A stretch of DNA of 64,000 nucleotides from Comamonadaceae bacterium (GTDB lineage: Bacteria > Pseudomonadota > Gammaproteobacteria > Burkholderiales > Burkholderiaceae_C). Of the stretch, positions 1-8,433 are shown one piece after another (within the stretch, counting starts at the first letter, position 1; each line of letters begins with the position of its first letter). A program made the translations under genes and the position numbers. The stretch lies in assembly GCA_027483665.1 (NCBI GenBank), contig JAIXUC010000002.1:62001-126000 (forward strand), in the 5' to 3' direction. The notes under the pieces are model-generated. The model made no database searches and was not told the DNA's origin. It was given only the letters and a program-made list of their open reading frames with translations.

Positions 1-2091
1 CGGCGCTGAGGCCTTGGCGTCAGCCGCATCCTCAGCGGATTCACTGGCGTCAACGGCAATCACCAGCGGGCCGGCAGCGTCAAGCTCCATGTCCTCGGCA
101 TCTGCACCACCCTCTGCGCCGGGTTCTGCAGGTGCGTCTGCGTCGAGGCGTTCGATCACTTGGGCTGACACATCGAGCGCGATCTCGTCGATGGCTCCCA
201 GCTTCAAGCGAACATGACTGCCGCGTGGTGGCACGGCACCGCTGACTGCCAGCACCAGCGGCAAGTCGTCGGCGCGAGCCAATGCGGGCTGCGCACCCCA
301 GGCGTCTTTCATGATGCGTGCCGTGATCTCGGTCAAGCCCTGCTGCTGCAGGTGCTTCAAGGTCCAGAAGCGCTCCATGCCGGACTGGTGGGTGTTGTAG
401 GCGCTGTAGGCGGCATCGAAGGCCGAGATGATAGAAAACAGCTCGGCGTCTTTGGGCTTGAAAGGTGCGGCCAGTGCAGCGGTGCGGCCGTGGCGCGCGC
501 AGGCCACGATTTGCCACTGGTTGACCAGATCGGTGTAGCGTCGCAGCGGCGATGTGCTCCAGGCGTAACTGCTCACACCGATGCCCGCGTGCGGCAGTGC
601 CTTCACACCCATGCGCACCTTGATGCCCGGCGCCAAACTGGCCTGGCTGCGGTAGATGGCAGGCACGCCCAACTGCGCCATCCAATCGCCCCAGGTGCTG
701 TTGGCCAAGATCATGGCTTCAGCCACGATCAAATCCAGTGGCGCACCGCGCTGGCGCACGGTGATTTGCACCTGCTCTTCGCCGCTCGGCGGGCCACCGT
801 CGTGGCCCAGCAATCGAAAGTTGTAGTCCGGGCGGTTGAAAGACTCCGGCTTGCCACGAACCACTTCGCGCCTGGCTTTCAGCTGAGTCGCCAGCCTATA
901 TAGAAAAGAGAGTTCGGCGTGAGGAAGCCTTTGCCCCAGCGCAGCGTCTTCAGGGCCTTGCGCAGCACCTTCCTGCTGGGTCAGCCACTCGGGCGTCACC
1001 AAGCGGTCGAGTTGGTCGTGGCGCAGGTTGGCTGCGATCGGCACTTGCTCCAACAGGGTTTCGCTGCCCAAGATGTCCAGCGTGTCCTCTTGAAAGGTGA
1101 CGTAGAGCGACACCGCCGGACAGTTGCGTCCCTCGGCCAATGTGTAGCTTTGCACCACCTCATCGGGGAGCATCGTGATCTTGTGGCCTGGCATATAGAC
1201 CGTGGACATGCGCTGCCTGCCCAACTGGTCGATGGGGCTGCCCGGCGCAAAAGCCAGCGCCGGTGCCGCAATGTGGATGCCCAAGCGCACCTGCCCAGTG
1301 CCCAAACCACTGACCGACAGCGCGTCGTCGATTTCGGTGGTTTGTGAATCGTCGATGGAATAGGCCTGCACCTGCGCCAGCGGCAAGCCATCGGGCACGC
1401 CAGGGGCGACCAAAGTGGGGAAGGCTGTGCCCTTGGGAAAGTGCTCGAAGGCAAATCGCTGCCAGTGGAATTCGTAGGGTGAGGCGATGGCACCGCTGTG
1501 GCGCAGCAAGTCGAGTGCAGAACGCTGGCTGATGCGTGTGGCCTCCACCACAGCCTTGTATTCGGGCGCGTTTTTGTCGGGTTTGAACAAGATGCGGTAG
1601 AGCTGCTCGCGCACGGGCTGAGGGCATTCGCCTTGGGCCAAGGCTTGCGCCCACTGGTCGATTTGCGCTTGCACCTGCTTTTTCTTTTCGATCGCGGCCA
1701 GCGCTTGCTGAACCACCTCGGCCGGTGCTTTGCGAAAGCGCCCTTTGCCGGCTCGGCGAAAGTAGTGCGGTGCGTCTTGCAGCTTCAGCAGAGCCGCTGC
1801 TTGTTGAACAGGCGTAGGCGCTTCGGAAAAATAAACCTGAGCTAAATCTGAGAAGGCAAATTCGTCCTCGGGTGCGAACTCCCAAGCAAGCTCCAGATCA
1901 ATGCCGTCGGCCTGCGCCTGTGCTTGCGCCAGCATCTCGGCAGGTGCTGGCCTGTCGAAAGGCAGCAGCGCGTTGGCGGCCTTGACCTTCAGGCGTCGGC
2001 CACTGTCGAGCTCGACTTGCAGCGAGGCGTCGGCCCGTGACAAAACCCGCCCTGCGAGGAACTTTCCTGCTTCATCAAACAGCACAAACAT
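1..2091 (-). CDS. RNB-domain exoribonuclease (RNase II/R family), 3' end cut by window edge
   Basis: Reading the minus strand from the ATG at 2091 gives 697 codons with no stop before base 1, so the C-terminus lies outside the window. The catalytic RNB signature is clear in the middle of the protein: YSIDDSQTTEIDDALSV, whose clustered aspartates bind the metal ions that hydrolyse single-stranded RNA 3' to 5'. Later blocks such as SYAWSTSPLRRYTDLVNQWQ also match the family. The N-terminus lacks an obvious pair of cold-shock domains, which resembles the short RNB proteins of Burkholderiales more than E. coli RNase R. The visible end is an Ala/Glu/Asp-rich, low-complexity tail. Family assignment is firm; whether it is the main RNase II-like enzyme is inference. 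Confidence 0.9.
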   Translation of the reverse strand, partial: MFVLFDEAGKFLAGRVLSRADASLQVELDSGRRLKVKAANALLPFDRPAPAEMLAQAQAQADGIDLELAWEFAPEDEFAFSDLAQVYFSEAPTPVQQAAALLKLQDAPHYFRRAGKGRFRKAPAEVVQQALAAIEKKKQVQAQIDQWAQALAQGECPQPVREQLYRILFKPDKNAPEYKAVVEATRISQRSALDLLRHSGAIASPYEFHWQRFAFEHFPKGTAFPTLVAPGVPDGLPLAQVQAYSIDDSQTTEIDDALSVSGLGTGQVRLGIHIAAPALAFAPGSPIDQLGRQRMSTVYMPGHKITMLPDEVVQSYTLAEGRNCPAVSLYVTFQEDTLDILGSETLLEQVPIAANLRHDQLDRLVTPEWLTQQEGAAQGPEDAALGQRLPHAELSFLYRLATQLKARREVVRGKPESFNRPDYNFRLLGHDGGPPSGEEQVQITVRQRGAPLDLIVAEAMILANSTWGDWMAQLGVPAIYRSQASLAPGIKVRMGVKALPHAGIGVSSYAWSTSPLRRYTDLVNQWQIVACARHGRTAALAAPFKPKDAELFSIISAFDAAYSAYNTHQSGMERFWTLKHLQQQGLTEITARIMKDAWGAQPALARADDLPLVLAVSGAVPPRGSHVRLKLGAIDEIALDVSAQVIERLDADAPAEPGAEGGADAEDMELDAAGPLVIAVDASESAEDAADAKASAP

Positions 2092-2136
2092 GCGCTTGAT
2101 TCTCCCATGCAGCCATGACGCCCAAGTCGCCCTGAT

Positions 2137-2793
2137 TCAGGCTTTTAGCCCCAGGAAGTGCAGCACGGTGTCGACCCGCTCGGCGAAGTCGCTCAACGCG
2201 TGGTCGTTGCCGGGCAGCACCAGTTGGGTTGCCCCTCTGTAGTGGGCGCTCATTTCGCGCCAGTCCAACACCTCGTCGCCCTGCGCGATGATGGCCAGCC
2301 AGCGCTCGGGGTCAGCCTGCACAGGCCCCTGCAGCGTGCGCAGTTCGTCGACAAAAGAGGGCTCAAAGTACATGCGCTGGCTTGGGTCGTGCCAGAGCGT
2401 TTGCTCCCCCACATCGCGCGCTAGGTCGCGCGCTGCGTCCACAGCCGGGTTGAGCAAAACGCAGCGGCAGCCGCGCCGTTGCGCCAACCAGGCGGCGTAG
2501 AGCCCGCCAAGCGATGAGCCCACCACCGCCATGCGCTGTGTCGGCCAGTCTCGGGTGAGCCCTTCGATGAGGGCCGCAGCCTGGGCTGGCGACGCTGGCA
2601 ACTGCGGGCAGCACCATTGCACCTGAGGGAATCGGCTGGCGACAGCGCGCGCCATGATTTGCGCTTTGGCAGAGGCTGGCGAAGACCGAAATCCGTGCAG
2701 GTAGAGCAGGTGGCTGATACCGAGGGGTGTTGCACCTTGGCGTGTTGCCGAAGCTTCTGGATCGGCGGCTTTCGGGCCGCTGGGCTTTGTCAT
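2137..2793 (-). CDS. YqiA/YcfP-family alpha/beta hydrolase
   Basis: A 218-residue alpha/beta-hydrolase of the YqiA (UPF0227) esterase family. Visible family marks are the early LLYLHGFRSSPASAKA oxyanion-hole block, the nucleophile elbow VVGSSLGGLYA with the catalytic serine, and near the end PGNDHALSDF supplying the histidine; the aspartate is probably in GDEVLDW. The natural substrate is unknown; E. coli YqiA acts on short acyl esters. I chose the ATG at 2793; an upstream ATG at 2850 in the same frame would overlap the start of the divergent rodA. It lies 45 bases upstream of the RNase gene on the same strand and may be co-transcribed with it. Confidence 0.85.
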   Translation of the reverse strand: MTKPSGPKAADPEASATRQGATPLGISHLLYLHGFRSSPASAKAQIMARAVASRFPQVQWCCPQLPASPAQAAALIEGLTRDWPTQRMAVVGSSLGGLYAAWLAQRRGCRCVLLNPAVDAARDLARDVGEQTLWHDPSQRMYFEPSFVDELRTLQGPVQADPERWLAIIAQGDEVLDWREMSAHYRGATQLVLPGNDHALSDFAERVDTVLHFLGLKA

Positions 2794-2842
2794 GAGAAAC
2801 GTGGAGGGCTGGCGTCTGGGTGGAGGTCGATAATCCCACGCC

Positions 2843-3997
2843 ATGGCCATCGTCTACGAACGCGCACCGCTTTGGCACCGTGCTATGCCTTTGCTGCGGG
2901 GCTTCGACGGCCCCTTGGCGCTGGCGGTCGCACTCTTGGCCGCCATGGGTTTGTTGGTGATGTATTCCTCGGGCTACGACCACGGCACGCGCTTCATCAC
3001 CCACGCGCGCAACATGGCGATTGCTGCGACGGTCATGTTTTTGGTGGCGCAACTGCCGCCACAGCGCCTGATGGCCTTGGCTTTGCCGCTGTACTTTGGT
3101 GGCTTGGTGTTGCTGATCGGCGTCGAGCTGTTCGGCATCACGCGCAAGGGCGCTACCCGCTGGATCAACGTGGGCATCGTCATTCAGCCCAGCGAGATCA
3201 TGAAGATCGCCATGCCACTGATGTTGGCTTGGTGGTTTCAAAAACGCGAAGGCCAGTTACGGCCGCTGGATTTCGCAGTCGGCGGCCTGCTGCTGGCGGT
3301 TCCGGTTGCGTTGATCATCAAACAGCCCGATCTGGGCACGGCGTTGTTGGTATTGGCGGCTGGCCTGTCGGTGATCTTTTTTGCCGGGTTGAGCTGGAAG
3401 CTGGTGATCCCGCCGGTAGTCGTGGCTGTGGCCGGCATTGCTTTGCTCGTTTTTTTTGGCGACAGCTGGTGTCAGCCGGGCACCGACTGGCCCTTGTTGC
3501 ATGGCTACCAACAACAGCGGGTCTGCACCTTGCTGGACCCCAGCAAAGACCCCCTCGGTAAAGGCTTTCACATCTTGCAGGGGATGATCGCCATCGGGTC
3601 TGGGGGCTTGGTTGGCAAGGGCTTCATGCAAGGCACCCAAACGCACCTCGAATTCATCCCAGAACGCACAACCGATTTCATCTTTGCGGCCTTCTCCGAA
3701 GAGTTTGGTCTGCTGGGGAACTTGTTTTTGTTGTCGGCTTTCCTGTTCTTGATAGCACGCGGGCTTGTCATTGCCGCGGGCGCGCCCACCCTGTTCGCGC
3801 GGCTGTTGGCTGGCAGCATGACGCTGATCTTTTTCACCTACAGCTTTGTCAACATGGGCATGGTCAGCGGCATATTGCCCGTGGTGGGTGTGCCGCTGCC
3901 GTTCATCAGCTATGGCGGCACGGCCATGGTGACGCTGGGCATGGCCTTGGGCATCTTGATGTCGGTGTCCAAGTCCAAGCGCTTGGTGCAGAGCTGA
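2843..3997 (+). CDS. rodA: rod shape-determining protein RodA, peptidoglycan glycosyltransferase
   Basis: A 384-residue polytopic membrane protein of the SEDS family, about the usual RodA length. It polymerises glycan strands from lipid II during cell elongation together with PBP2 and MreBCD. Typical blocks are GATRWINVGIVIQPSEIMKI, IKQPDLGTALLV, the PERTTDFIFAAFSEEFGLLG segment of the large periplasmic loop and VPLPFISYGGTAMVTLG near the end. RodA is preferred over FtsW because of the length and the DLGTALLV/TTDFIFA pattern. PBP2 (mrdA) is often just upstream; here the neighbour is the divergent yqiA-like gene, so any mrdA partner lies elsewhere. A GATAAT sequence at 2829-2834 could be a -10 element, but no good -35 is visible. 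Confidence 0.95.
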   Translation: MAIVYERAPLWHRAMPLLRGFDGPLALAVALLAAMGLLVMYSSGYDHGTRFITHARNMAIAATVMFLVAQLPPQRLMALALPLYFGGLVLLIGVELFGITRKGATRWINVGIVIQPSEIMKIAMPLMLAWWFQKREGQLRPLDFAVGGLLLAVPVALIIKQPDLGTALLVLAAGLSVIFFAGLSWKLVIPPVVVAVAGIALLVFFGDSWCQPGTDWPLLHGYQQQRVCTLLDPSKDPLGKGFHILQGMIAIGSGGLVGKGFMQGTQTHLEFIPERTTDFIFAAFSEEFGLLGNLFLLSAFLFLIARGLVIAAGAPTLFARLLAGSMTLIFFTYSFVNMGMVSGILPVVGVPLPFISYGGTAMVTLGMALGILMSVSKSKRLVQS

Positions 3998-4025
3998 CGG
4001 CCCTCTTGTTCTGAGCAAGTCCAGC

Positions 4026-4958
4026 ATGCACACCTACCCCGTTAGTGTCATTGGTGTGGGCAACATGGGCGCTGCCATCGCGCAGCGGCTTGTGGCGCGA
4101 GCTTGGCCTGTCGCAGTGCACGATGTGGTTGCGGCCCAGGTCCAAGTCTGCGTAGCGCAGGGTGCGCTGGTCTGGGCCGACGTGGACACAGGCTCTGAAT
4201 GGTTCGGGCCGCAGGCGCTGACCCTGGTCTGCGTGGTCGATGCAGCGCAAGTGCGCGAAGTTTTGTGGGGTAACCCAGCCCACTTTCCAGCGGCAGGCTT
4301 GCGCAGCGGGACGGCTTGGAAATGGCAAGCCGGACACACCGTCATGTTGTGCCCCACCATCGGGCCGACAGACACCGAAGACATCGGGCAACGCCTGCAC
4401 AGCATGGGCATGCAGGTCATGGATGCGCCCATGTCGGGCGGTCCGGTGCGCGCCCGGGAAGGCCGCATGAGCCTCATGCTGGCCTGCGCCGAGGCGGTGG
4501 CCCAGCAACACCAGGCCCTGTTGGCAGACATGGCCGACCCGGTTTTCCGCGTGGGCACGCGTCTGGGCGATGGTGCGCGCACCAAACTCATGAACAACCT
4601 GCTGGCGGGCATTCATCTGGCGGGCGCTGCGGAGGTCCTGGCCCTGGCGAGTCGGCTGGGCCTGGACCCTGCGCTGACGCTGCAAGTGATGGCCAGCTCC
4701 AGTGGGCAGAGCTGGATTGCGTCGGACCGCATGCCTCGGGCCTTGGCTGGCGACCTGGCACCCCGCGCCCACATGACCTTGCTGCAAAAAGACACCCGGC
4801 TGGCCTTGGAGGCCGCAACCGAGCGCGGGCTTGACGCTCCCTTGGGCAGCTTGGCAAATGCGGCCTTCGATGCGGCCGTGCGCGACGGCCTGGGCGCAGC
4901 CGACGATGCGGCCCTCTACCAACACAGGACGGGGCTGCTGCCTACAATTTCCGAATGA
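4026..4958 (+). CDS. NAD(P)-dependent oxidoreductase, 3-hydroxyisobutyrate dehydrogenase family
   Basis: A 310-residue beta-hydroxyacid dehydrogenase-like protein. The N-terminus carries the Rossmann dinucleotide loop GVGNMGAAIAQRL. The substrate-binding block MDAPMSGGPVRAREGRMSLM and the RTKLMNNLLAG helix with the catalytic lysine are both intact. Family members reduce or oxidise short 3-hydroxy acids such as 3-hydroxyisobutyrate, tartronate semialdehyde or related lactaldehydes; the sequence does not say which. It starts 28 bases after rodA and its last four bases overlap the start of tldD (ATGA), so the pair is probably translationally coupled, though no functional link with TldD is known to me. 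Confidence 0.85.
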   Translation: MHTYPVSVIGVGNMGAAIAQRLVARAWPVAVHDVVAAQVQVCVAQGALVWADVDTGSEWFGPQALTLVCVVDAAQVREVLWGNPAHFPAAGLRSGTAWKWQAGHTVMLCPTIGPTDTEDIGQRLHSMGMQVMDAPMSGGPVRAREGRMSLMLACAEAVAQQHQALLADMADPVFRVGTRLGDGARTKLMNNLLAGIHLAGAAEVLALASRLGLDPALTLQVMASSSGQSWIASDRMPRALAGDLAPRAHMTLLQKDTRLALEAATERGLDAPLGSLANAAFDAAVRDGLGAADDAALYQHRTGLLPTISE

Positions 4959-6439
4959 ACATCACCCCCACGCCAGCGCCCCGCCGCGCCGCCACCGAGT
5001 CTCGCCTGGCCACCGCCAGCGCTTTGTTGTTGGAGCCCTTTGGGCTGACGCAAGCACACCTGGCCAAAGCATTGGCCGAGATTCGGACACACCATGTGGA
5101 CGACGCCGACCTGTACTTTCAGACCACCCGCAGCGAAGGCTGGAGCCTGGAAGAAGGCATCGTGAAGACCGGCTCCTTCTCCATCGACCAAGGCGTGGGC
5201 GTGCGCGCGGTCAGCGGTGAGAAGACGGCCTTCGCTTATTCCGACGACATCTCGGAGGCTTCGCTGATGGACGCGGCGCGCACGGTGCGCAGCATCGGGG
5301 CAACCGGCGGCCCGTCGCACCGCGCCAAGGTGAACCCACCGAAGCTGGCCGCCAGCCGCACGCTGTATGGCGGTGCCGACCCGATCGGCTCACTCGACAG
5401 CAACGCCAAGATTGCGCTGCTGGGCAAGGTCGAGCAACTGGCCCGAGCCAAAGATCCTCGTGTGGTGCAAGTGATGGCTGGTTTGGCCGGCGAGCACGAC
5501 GTGGTGTTGGTGGCCCGTGCCGATGGCACCCTGGCCGCCGACGTGCGTCCCCTGGTGCGCTTGTCCGTCACAGTGATCGCCGAGCAAAACGGCCGCCGCG
5601 AAATGGGCAATGGCGGCGGCGGTGGCCGCTTCGGTTTGGACTATTTCGACGAAGCGCGCATCGCAGAGTACGTCGATGCAGCGGTGAATGCGGCGCTCAC
5701 CAACCTGGAGGCGCGCCCAGCGCCAGCGGGCGAGATGACCGTGGTCTTGGGCCCAGGCTGGCCGGGCATCCTGTTGCACGAAGCCATCGGCCACGGGCTG
5801 GAAGGTGATTTCAACCGCAAAGGCTCCAGCGCGTTTGCCGGGCGCATTGGCCAGCGCGTGGCGGCCAAGGGCGTCACCGTGCTGGACGACGGCACCATCG
5901 CCGACCGGCGCGGCTCGCTCAATGTGGACGACGAGGGCCACCCCACTCAGCGCAACGTGCTCATTGAAGACGGCATCTTGCGCGGCTACATCCAGGACAG
6001 CCTCAATGCGCGTCTCATGGGCGTGGCAGCCACAGGCAACGGCCGGCGCGAAAGCTATGCCCACTTGCCGATGCCGCGCATGACCAACACCTACATGCTG
6101 GCCGGGGACCGCAGCCGAGAAGAAATCGTGGCCAGCATCAAAAAGGGCTTGTATGCCACCAATTTCGGCGGCGGCCAGGTCGACATCACATCGGGCAAGT
6201 TCGTGTTCTCCGCCAGTGAGGCGTTTTGGGTCGAGAACGGTCGCATCCTCTATCCGGTGAAAGGCGCGACGCTGGTAGGCAGCGGACCTGAGTCGCTCAA
6301 GCGCGTCAGCATGATCGGCAACGATTTGTCGCTGGACACGGGCGTGGGCACCTGCGGCAAGGAAGGCCAAAGCGTGCCGGTGGGCGTGGGGCAGCCCACG
6401 CTGCGCATCGATGGCCTGACGGTTGGCGGAACAGCCTGA
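4955..6439 (+). CDS. tldD: metalloprotease TldD
   Basis: A 494-residue TldD. In E. coli TldD forms a heterodimer with TldE/PmbA and degrades unfolded peptides, for example trimming pre-microcin B17 and degrading the CcdA antitoxin. The zinc-binding HExxxH motif is present as HEAIGHGLEGDF, with the first histidine at about residue 275. The C-terminal metal region (NFGGGQVDITSGKF) and the EGIVKTGSF N-terminal block also match. The partner TldE is not in the window. The start overlaps the preceding dehydrogenase by four bases; a TACAAT hexamer at 4943-4948 could be a local -10 element. Confidence 0.95.
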   Translation: MNITPTPAPRRAATESRLATASALLLEPFGLTQAHLAKALAEIRTHHVDDADLYFQTTRSEGWSLEEGIVKTGSFSIDQGVGVRAVSGEKTAFAYSDDISEASLMDAARTVRSIGATGGPSHRAKVNPPKLAASRTLYGGADPIGSLDSNAKIALLGKVEQLARAKDPRVVQVMAGLAGEHDVVLVARADGTLAADVRPLVRLSVTVIAEQNGRREMGNGGGGGRFGLDYFDEARIAEYVDAAVNAALTNLEARPAPAGEMTVVLGPGWPGILLHEAIGHGLEGDFNRKGSSAFAGRIGQRVAAKGVTVLDDGTIADRRGSLNVDDEGHPTQRNVLIEDGILRGYIQDSLNARLMGVAATGNGRRESYAHLPMPRMTNTYMLAGDRSREEIVASIKKGLYATNFGGGQVDITSGKFVFSASEAFWVENGRILYPVKGATLVGSGPESLKRVSMIGNDLSLDTGVGTCGKEGQSVPVGVGQPTLRIDGLTVGGTA

Positions 6440-6445
6440 AGCGCC

Positions 6446-7021
6446 ATGTCGCGCGAGCAGCGACAGCCCAACCCCCTAGAGGCTTCTTCGCTGCACGGCG
6501 CTTTTCATTCGTTCAGCCAACTGAGCGAGTTTTTGCGCTCGGCCATGGCCGACGAAACCTCCAGAGAGTTCAGTGACTCGATGGAAGCGCTGTCTATCCG
6601 CATCGAAACCTTGAGCGCCGACATCCGCTGCGAGGCACCGCACGACGTCTTGGCACCGCTGTTGCTCGACTTGCTCGAGGCGCTGCGGGCGCATCGCGCG
6701 CTGGTGGTGAACCTGCCAACCGGCTGGCGTGAGCTGTACGAGTACGGCCCTTACCTGACGGCAGTGAACCACTTTCGTGTGCTGTTGGGGCACTGGATCA
6801 CAGACCCCTTGCAAGAGCGCGCGCCCGGGCTACCCCAAGTGCTGGAATTTGAGCGCATCGCTTGGCGCATGTTGGGCGAGGGCTTGATGTTGCTGGACTT
6901 GGCAGACCAAGCGCGCAGGCAGCAAGAGCGCCGCGACGAGCAGGCTTCCGAGCTGTCGGCGCTGGAGCAAAAGCGCCTGGATGGCGCGGCCGGCTGGTGG
7001 CGGCGCTGGCGCGGTTCTTGA
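6446..7021 (+). CDS. conserved hypothetical protein
   Basis: A 191-residue soluble protein that I cannot assign to a family. It is mostly helical in appearance: a Ser/Glu-rich N-terminal third, a central aromatic block (NLPTGWRELYEYGPYLTAVN), a helix ending in LDLADQARRQQERRDEQ that could form a coiled coil, and a short basic tryptophan-rich end (GWWRRWRGS). No signal peptide or membrane segment is seen. It begins six bases after tldD, so the two are almost certainly one transcription unit. The minus-strand frame opposite it is a GC-driven shadow. Confidence 0.6.
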   Translation: MSREQRQPNPLEASSLHGAFHSFSQLSEFLRSAMADETSREFSDSMEALSIRIETLSADIRCEAPHDVLAPLLLDLLEALRAHRALVVNLPTGWRELYEYGPYLTAVNHFRVLLGHWITDPLQERAPGLPQVLEFERIAWRMLGEGLMLLDLADQARRQQERRDEQASELSALEQKRLDGAAGWWRRWRGS

Positions 7022-7074
7022 GCTCAGGCTGCGCAGCCAACGCGCCCAATACCCTGTGCTACATTGCCTCCGTG

Positions 7075-7152
7075 ATGAACGCCACCTACTTTGCAAGCTT
7101 TTGGTTTAACTGCCCTACCGGCGGTCGAACGAGGTTTGCACAGCGGCACTGA
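7075..7152 (+). CDS. putative aromatic leader peptide preceding DAHP synthase
   Basis: A 25-codon frame starts at the ATG at 7075 and ends with TGA at 7150-7152. Codons 5-11 read Tyr-Phe-Ala-Ser-Phe-Trp-Phe, and a further Phe is at codon 21, so six of 25 residues are aromatic. It lies immediately upstream of a terminator-like hairpin and the gene for the first enzyme of aromatic amino acid synthesis. This is the arrangement of leader peptides that sense charged tRNA in ribosome-mediated attenuation. No strong ribosome binding site precedes the ATG; a TACATT at 7060-7065 could place transcription very close to it. Translation is inferred, not shown. Confidence 0.6.
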   Translation: MNATYFASFWFNCPTGGRTRFAQRH

Positions 7153-7170
7153 AAAGCCCACCTCACAGAC

Positions 7171-7198
7171 AACCGCCGAATCCCGGCGGTTTTTTTTT
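7171..7198 (+). terminator. attenuator-like intrinsic terminator upstream of aroG
   Basis: An eight-pair stem AACCGCCG / CGGCGGTT (7171-7178 with 7184-7191) closes a five-base AATCC loop and runs into a tract of nine thymines ending at 7198. It is 16 bases before the aroG start, so it can only be a premature terminator of the aroG message. The 5' arm (ACCGCCG, 7172-7178) is also perfectly complementary to CGGCGGT at 7119-7125 inside the leader frame, giving a mutually exclusive antiterminator of seven GC-rich pairs. Confidence 0.8.
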
Positions 7199-7214
7199 GC
7201 CCAAGGAGCACCGC

Positions 7215-8333
7215 ATGACCACCACTGCCAACCCCGACGCCTGGAACACCCGCCCCGCCGACAAGACCAGCGAAACCGACGACCAGCGCATTTTGGGGAT
7301 CACCGTGTTGCCACCACCAGAGCACCTTATTCGTTTCTTCCCCATTGCGGGCACACCGGTCGAGGTCTTGGTCAACCAGACCCGGCGCCATGTCCACCGC
7401 ATCATGACGGGCGCAGACGACCGGCTGTTGGTGGTGATGGGGCCGTGTTCCATTCACGATCCGGCTGCCGCCATCGAATACGCCAAACGTCTCAAGGTCG
7501 TGCGCGATCAGCACGCGGACACGCTGGAGATCGTGATGCGGGTTTACTTCGAGAAGCCGCGCACCACCGTTGGCTGGAAGGGGCTGATCAACGACCCTTA
7601 TCTCGATGAAAGTTACCGCATCGACGAGGGCTTGCGCATCGCCCGGCAATTGCTCATCGAGATCAACCGCCTGGGCTTGCCTGCAGGCAGCGAGTTTCTG
7701 GATGTGATTTCGCCGCAGTACATCGGCGACCTCATCGCCTGGGGTGCTATCGGCGCGCGCACCACCGAGAGCCAAGTTCACCGTGAGCTGGCCTCGGGCA
7801 TTTCTGCGCCCATCGGCTTCAAAAATGGCACTGACGGCAACATCCGCATTGCGACCGATGCCATTCAGGCGGCTGCACGCGGCCACCACTTTTTGTCGGT
7901 GCACAAGAACGGGCAGGTCGCCATCGTGCAGACGGCGGGCAACAAAGACTGCCATGTCATCTTGCGCGGCGGCAAGACACCCAACTACGACGCGCAAAGC
8001 GTGGCTGCTGCCTGCAAAGACCTCGAAGCAGCTGGTTTGCCAGCCAGCCTGATGGTCGACTGCAGCCATGCGAACAGCAGCAAACAGCACGAGCGCCAAC
8101 TGCTGGTCGCTCAAGATGTGGCCGGGCAAGTGGCCCAGGGCTCCAGGCAGGTGTTCGGCCTGATGATCGAGAGTCACTTGCAAGCCGGCGCACAGAAATT
8201 CACACCGGGCAAAGACGATCCACAGGCCCTGCGCTACGGGCAAAGCATCACCGACGCCTGCCTGAGTTGGGAGGACTCGCTGAGCGCGATCAACAGCCTG
8301 TCACACGCGGTTCAACAGCGGCGCCTCTCTTGA
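7215..8333 (+). CDS. aroG: 3-deoxy-7-phosphoheptulonate synthase, class I (AroG/AroF type)
   Basis: A 372-residue DAHP synthase condensing phosphoenolpyruvate and erythrose 4-phosphate, the entry step of the shikimate pathway. Diagnostic blocks are VVMGPCSIHDPAAA, GAIGARTTESQVHRELASG, GFKNGTDGNI, ILRGGKTPNYD and DCSHANSSKQ. The residues that correspond to the E. coli AroG feedback pocket (Asp and Pro in LDVISPQY, Ser in SGISAPIGF) are conserved, so allosteric inhibition by an aromatic amino acid is likely; which one cannot be read from the sequence. I chose the ATG at 7215, seven bases after an AAGGAG site (7203-7208), over an in-frame ATG at 7197 inside the terminator's T-tract. It is preceded by the putative leader peptide and attenuator. 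Confidence 0.95.
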   Translation: MTTTANPDAWNTRPADKTSETDDQRILGITVLPPPEHLIRFFPIAGTPVEVLVNQTRRHVHRIMTGADDRLLVVMGPCSIHDPAAAIEYAKRLKVVRDQHADTLEIVMRVYFEKPRTTVGWKGLINDPYLDESYRIDEGLRIARQLLIEINRLGLPAGSEFLDVISPQYIGDLIAWGAIGARTTESQVHRELASGISAPIGFKNGTDGNIRIATDAIQAAARGHHFLSVHKNGQVAIVQTAGNKDCHVILRGGKTPNYDAQSVAAACKDLEAAGLPASLMVDCSHANSSKQHERQLLVAQDVAGQVAQGSRQVFGLMIESHLQAGAQKFTPGKDDPQALRYGQSITDACLSWEDSLSAINSLSHAVQQRRLS

Positions 8334-8433
8334 ACGGATCCACTTGGGGGGCTCAGCGATGGCTTTGCAGCGCCTCCGCTTTCGCTGGCAAATGTATATT
8401 CGCGAACATTCAAAACCCGCCGGTCGTTAACCC

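Noticed and set aside
8391-8410. AT-rich AATGTATATTCGCGAACATT upstream of the hypothetical gene at 8434
   Set aside because: Looks like a promoter or dyad but the symmetry is only partial and no -35 lies at the right distance.
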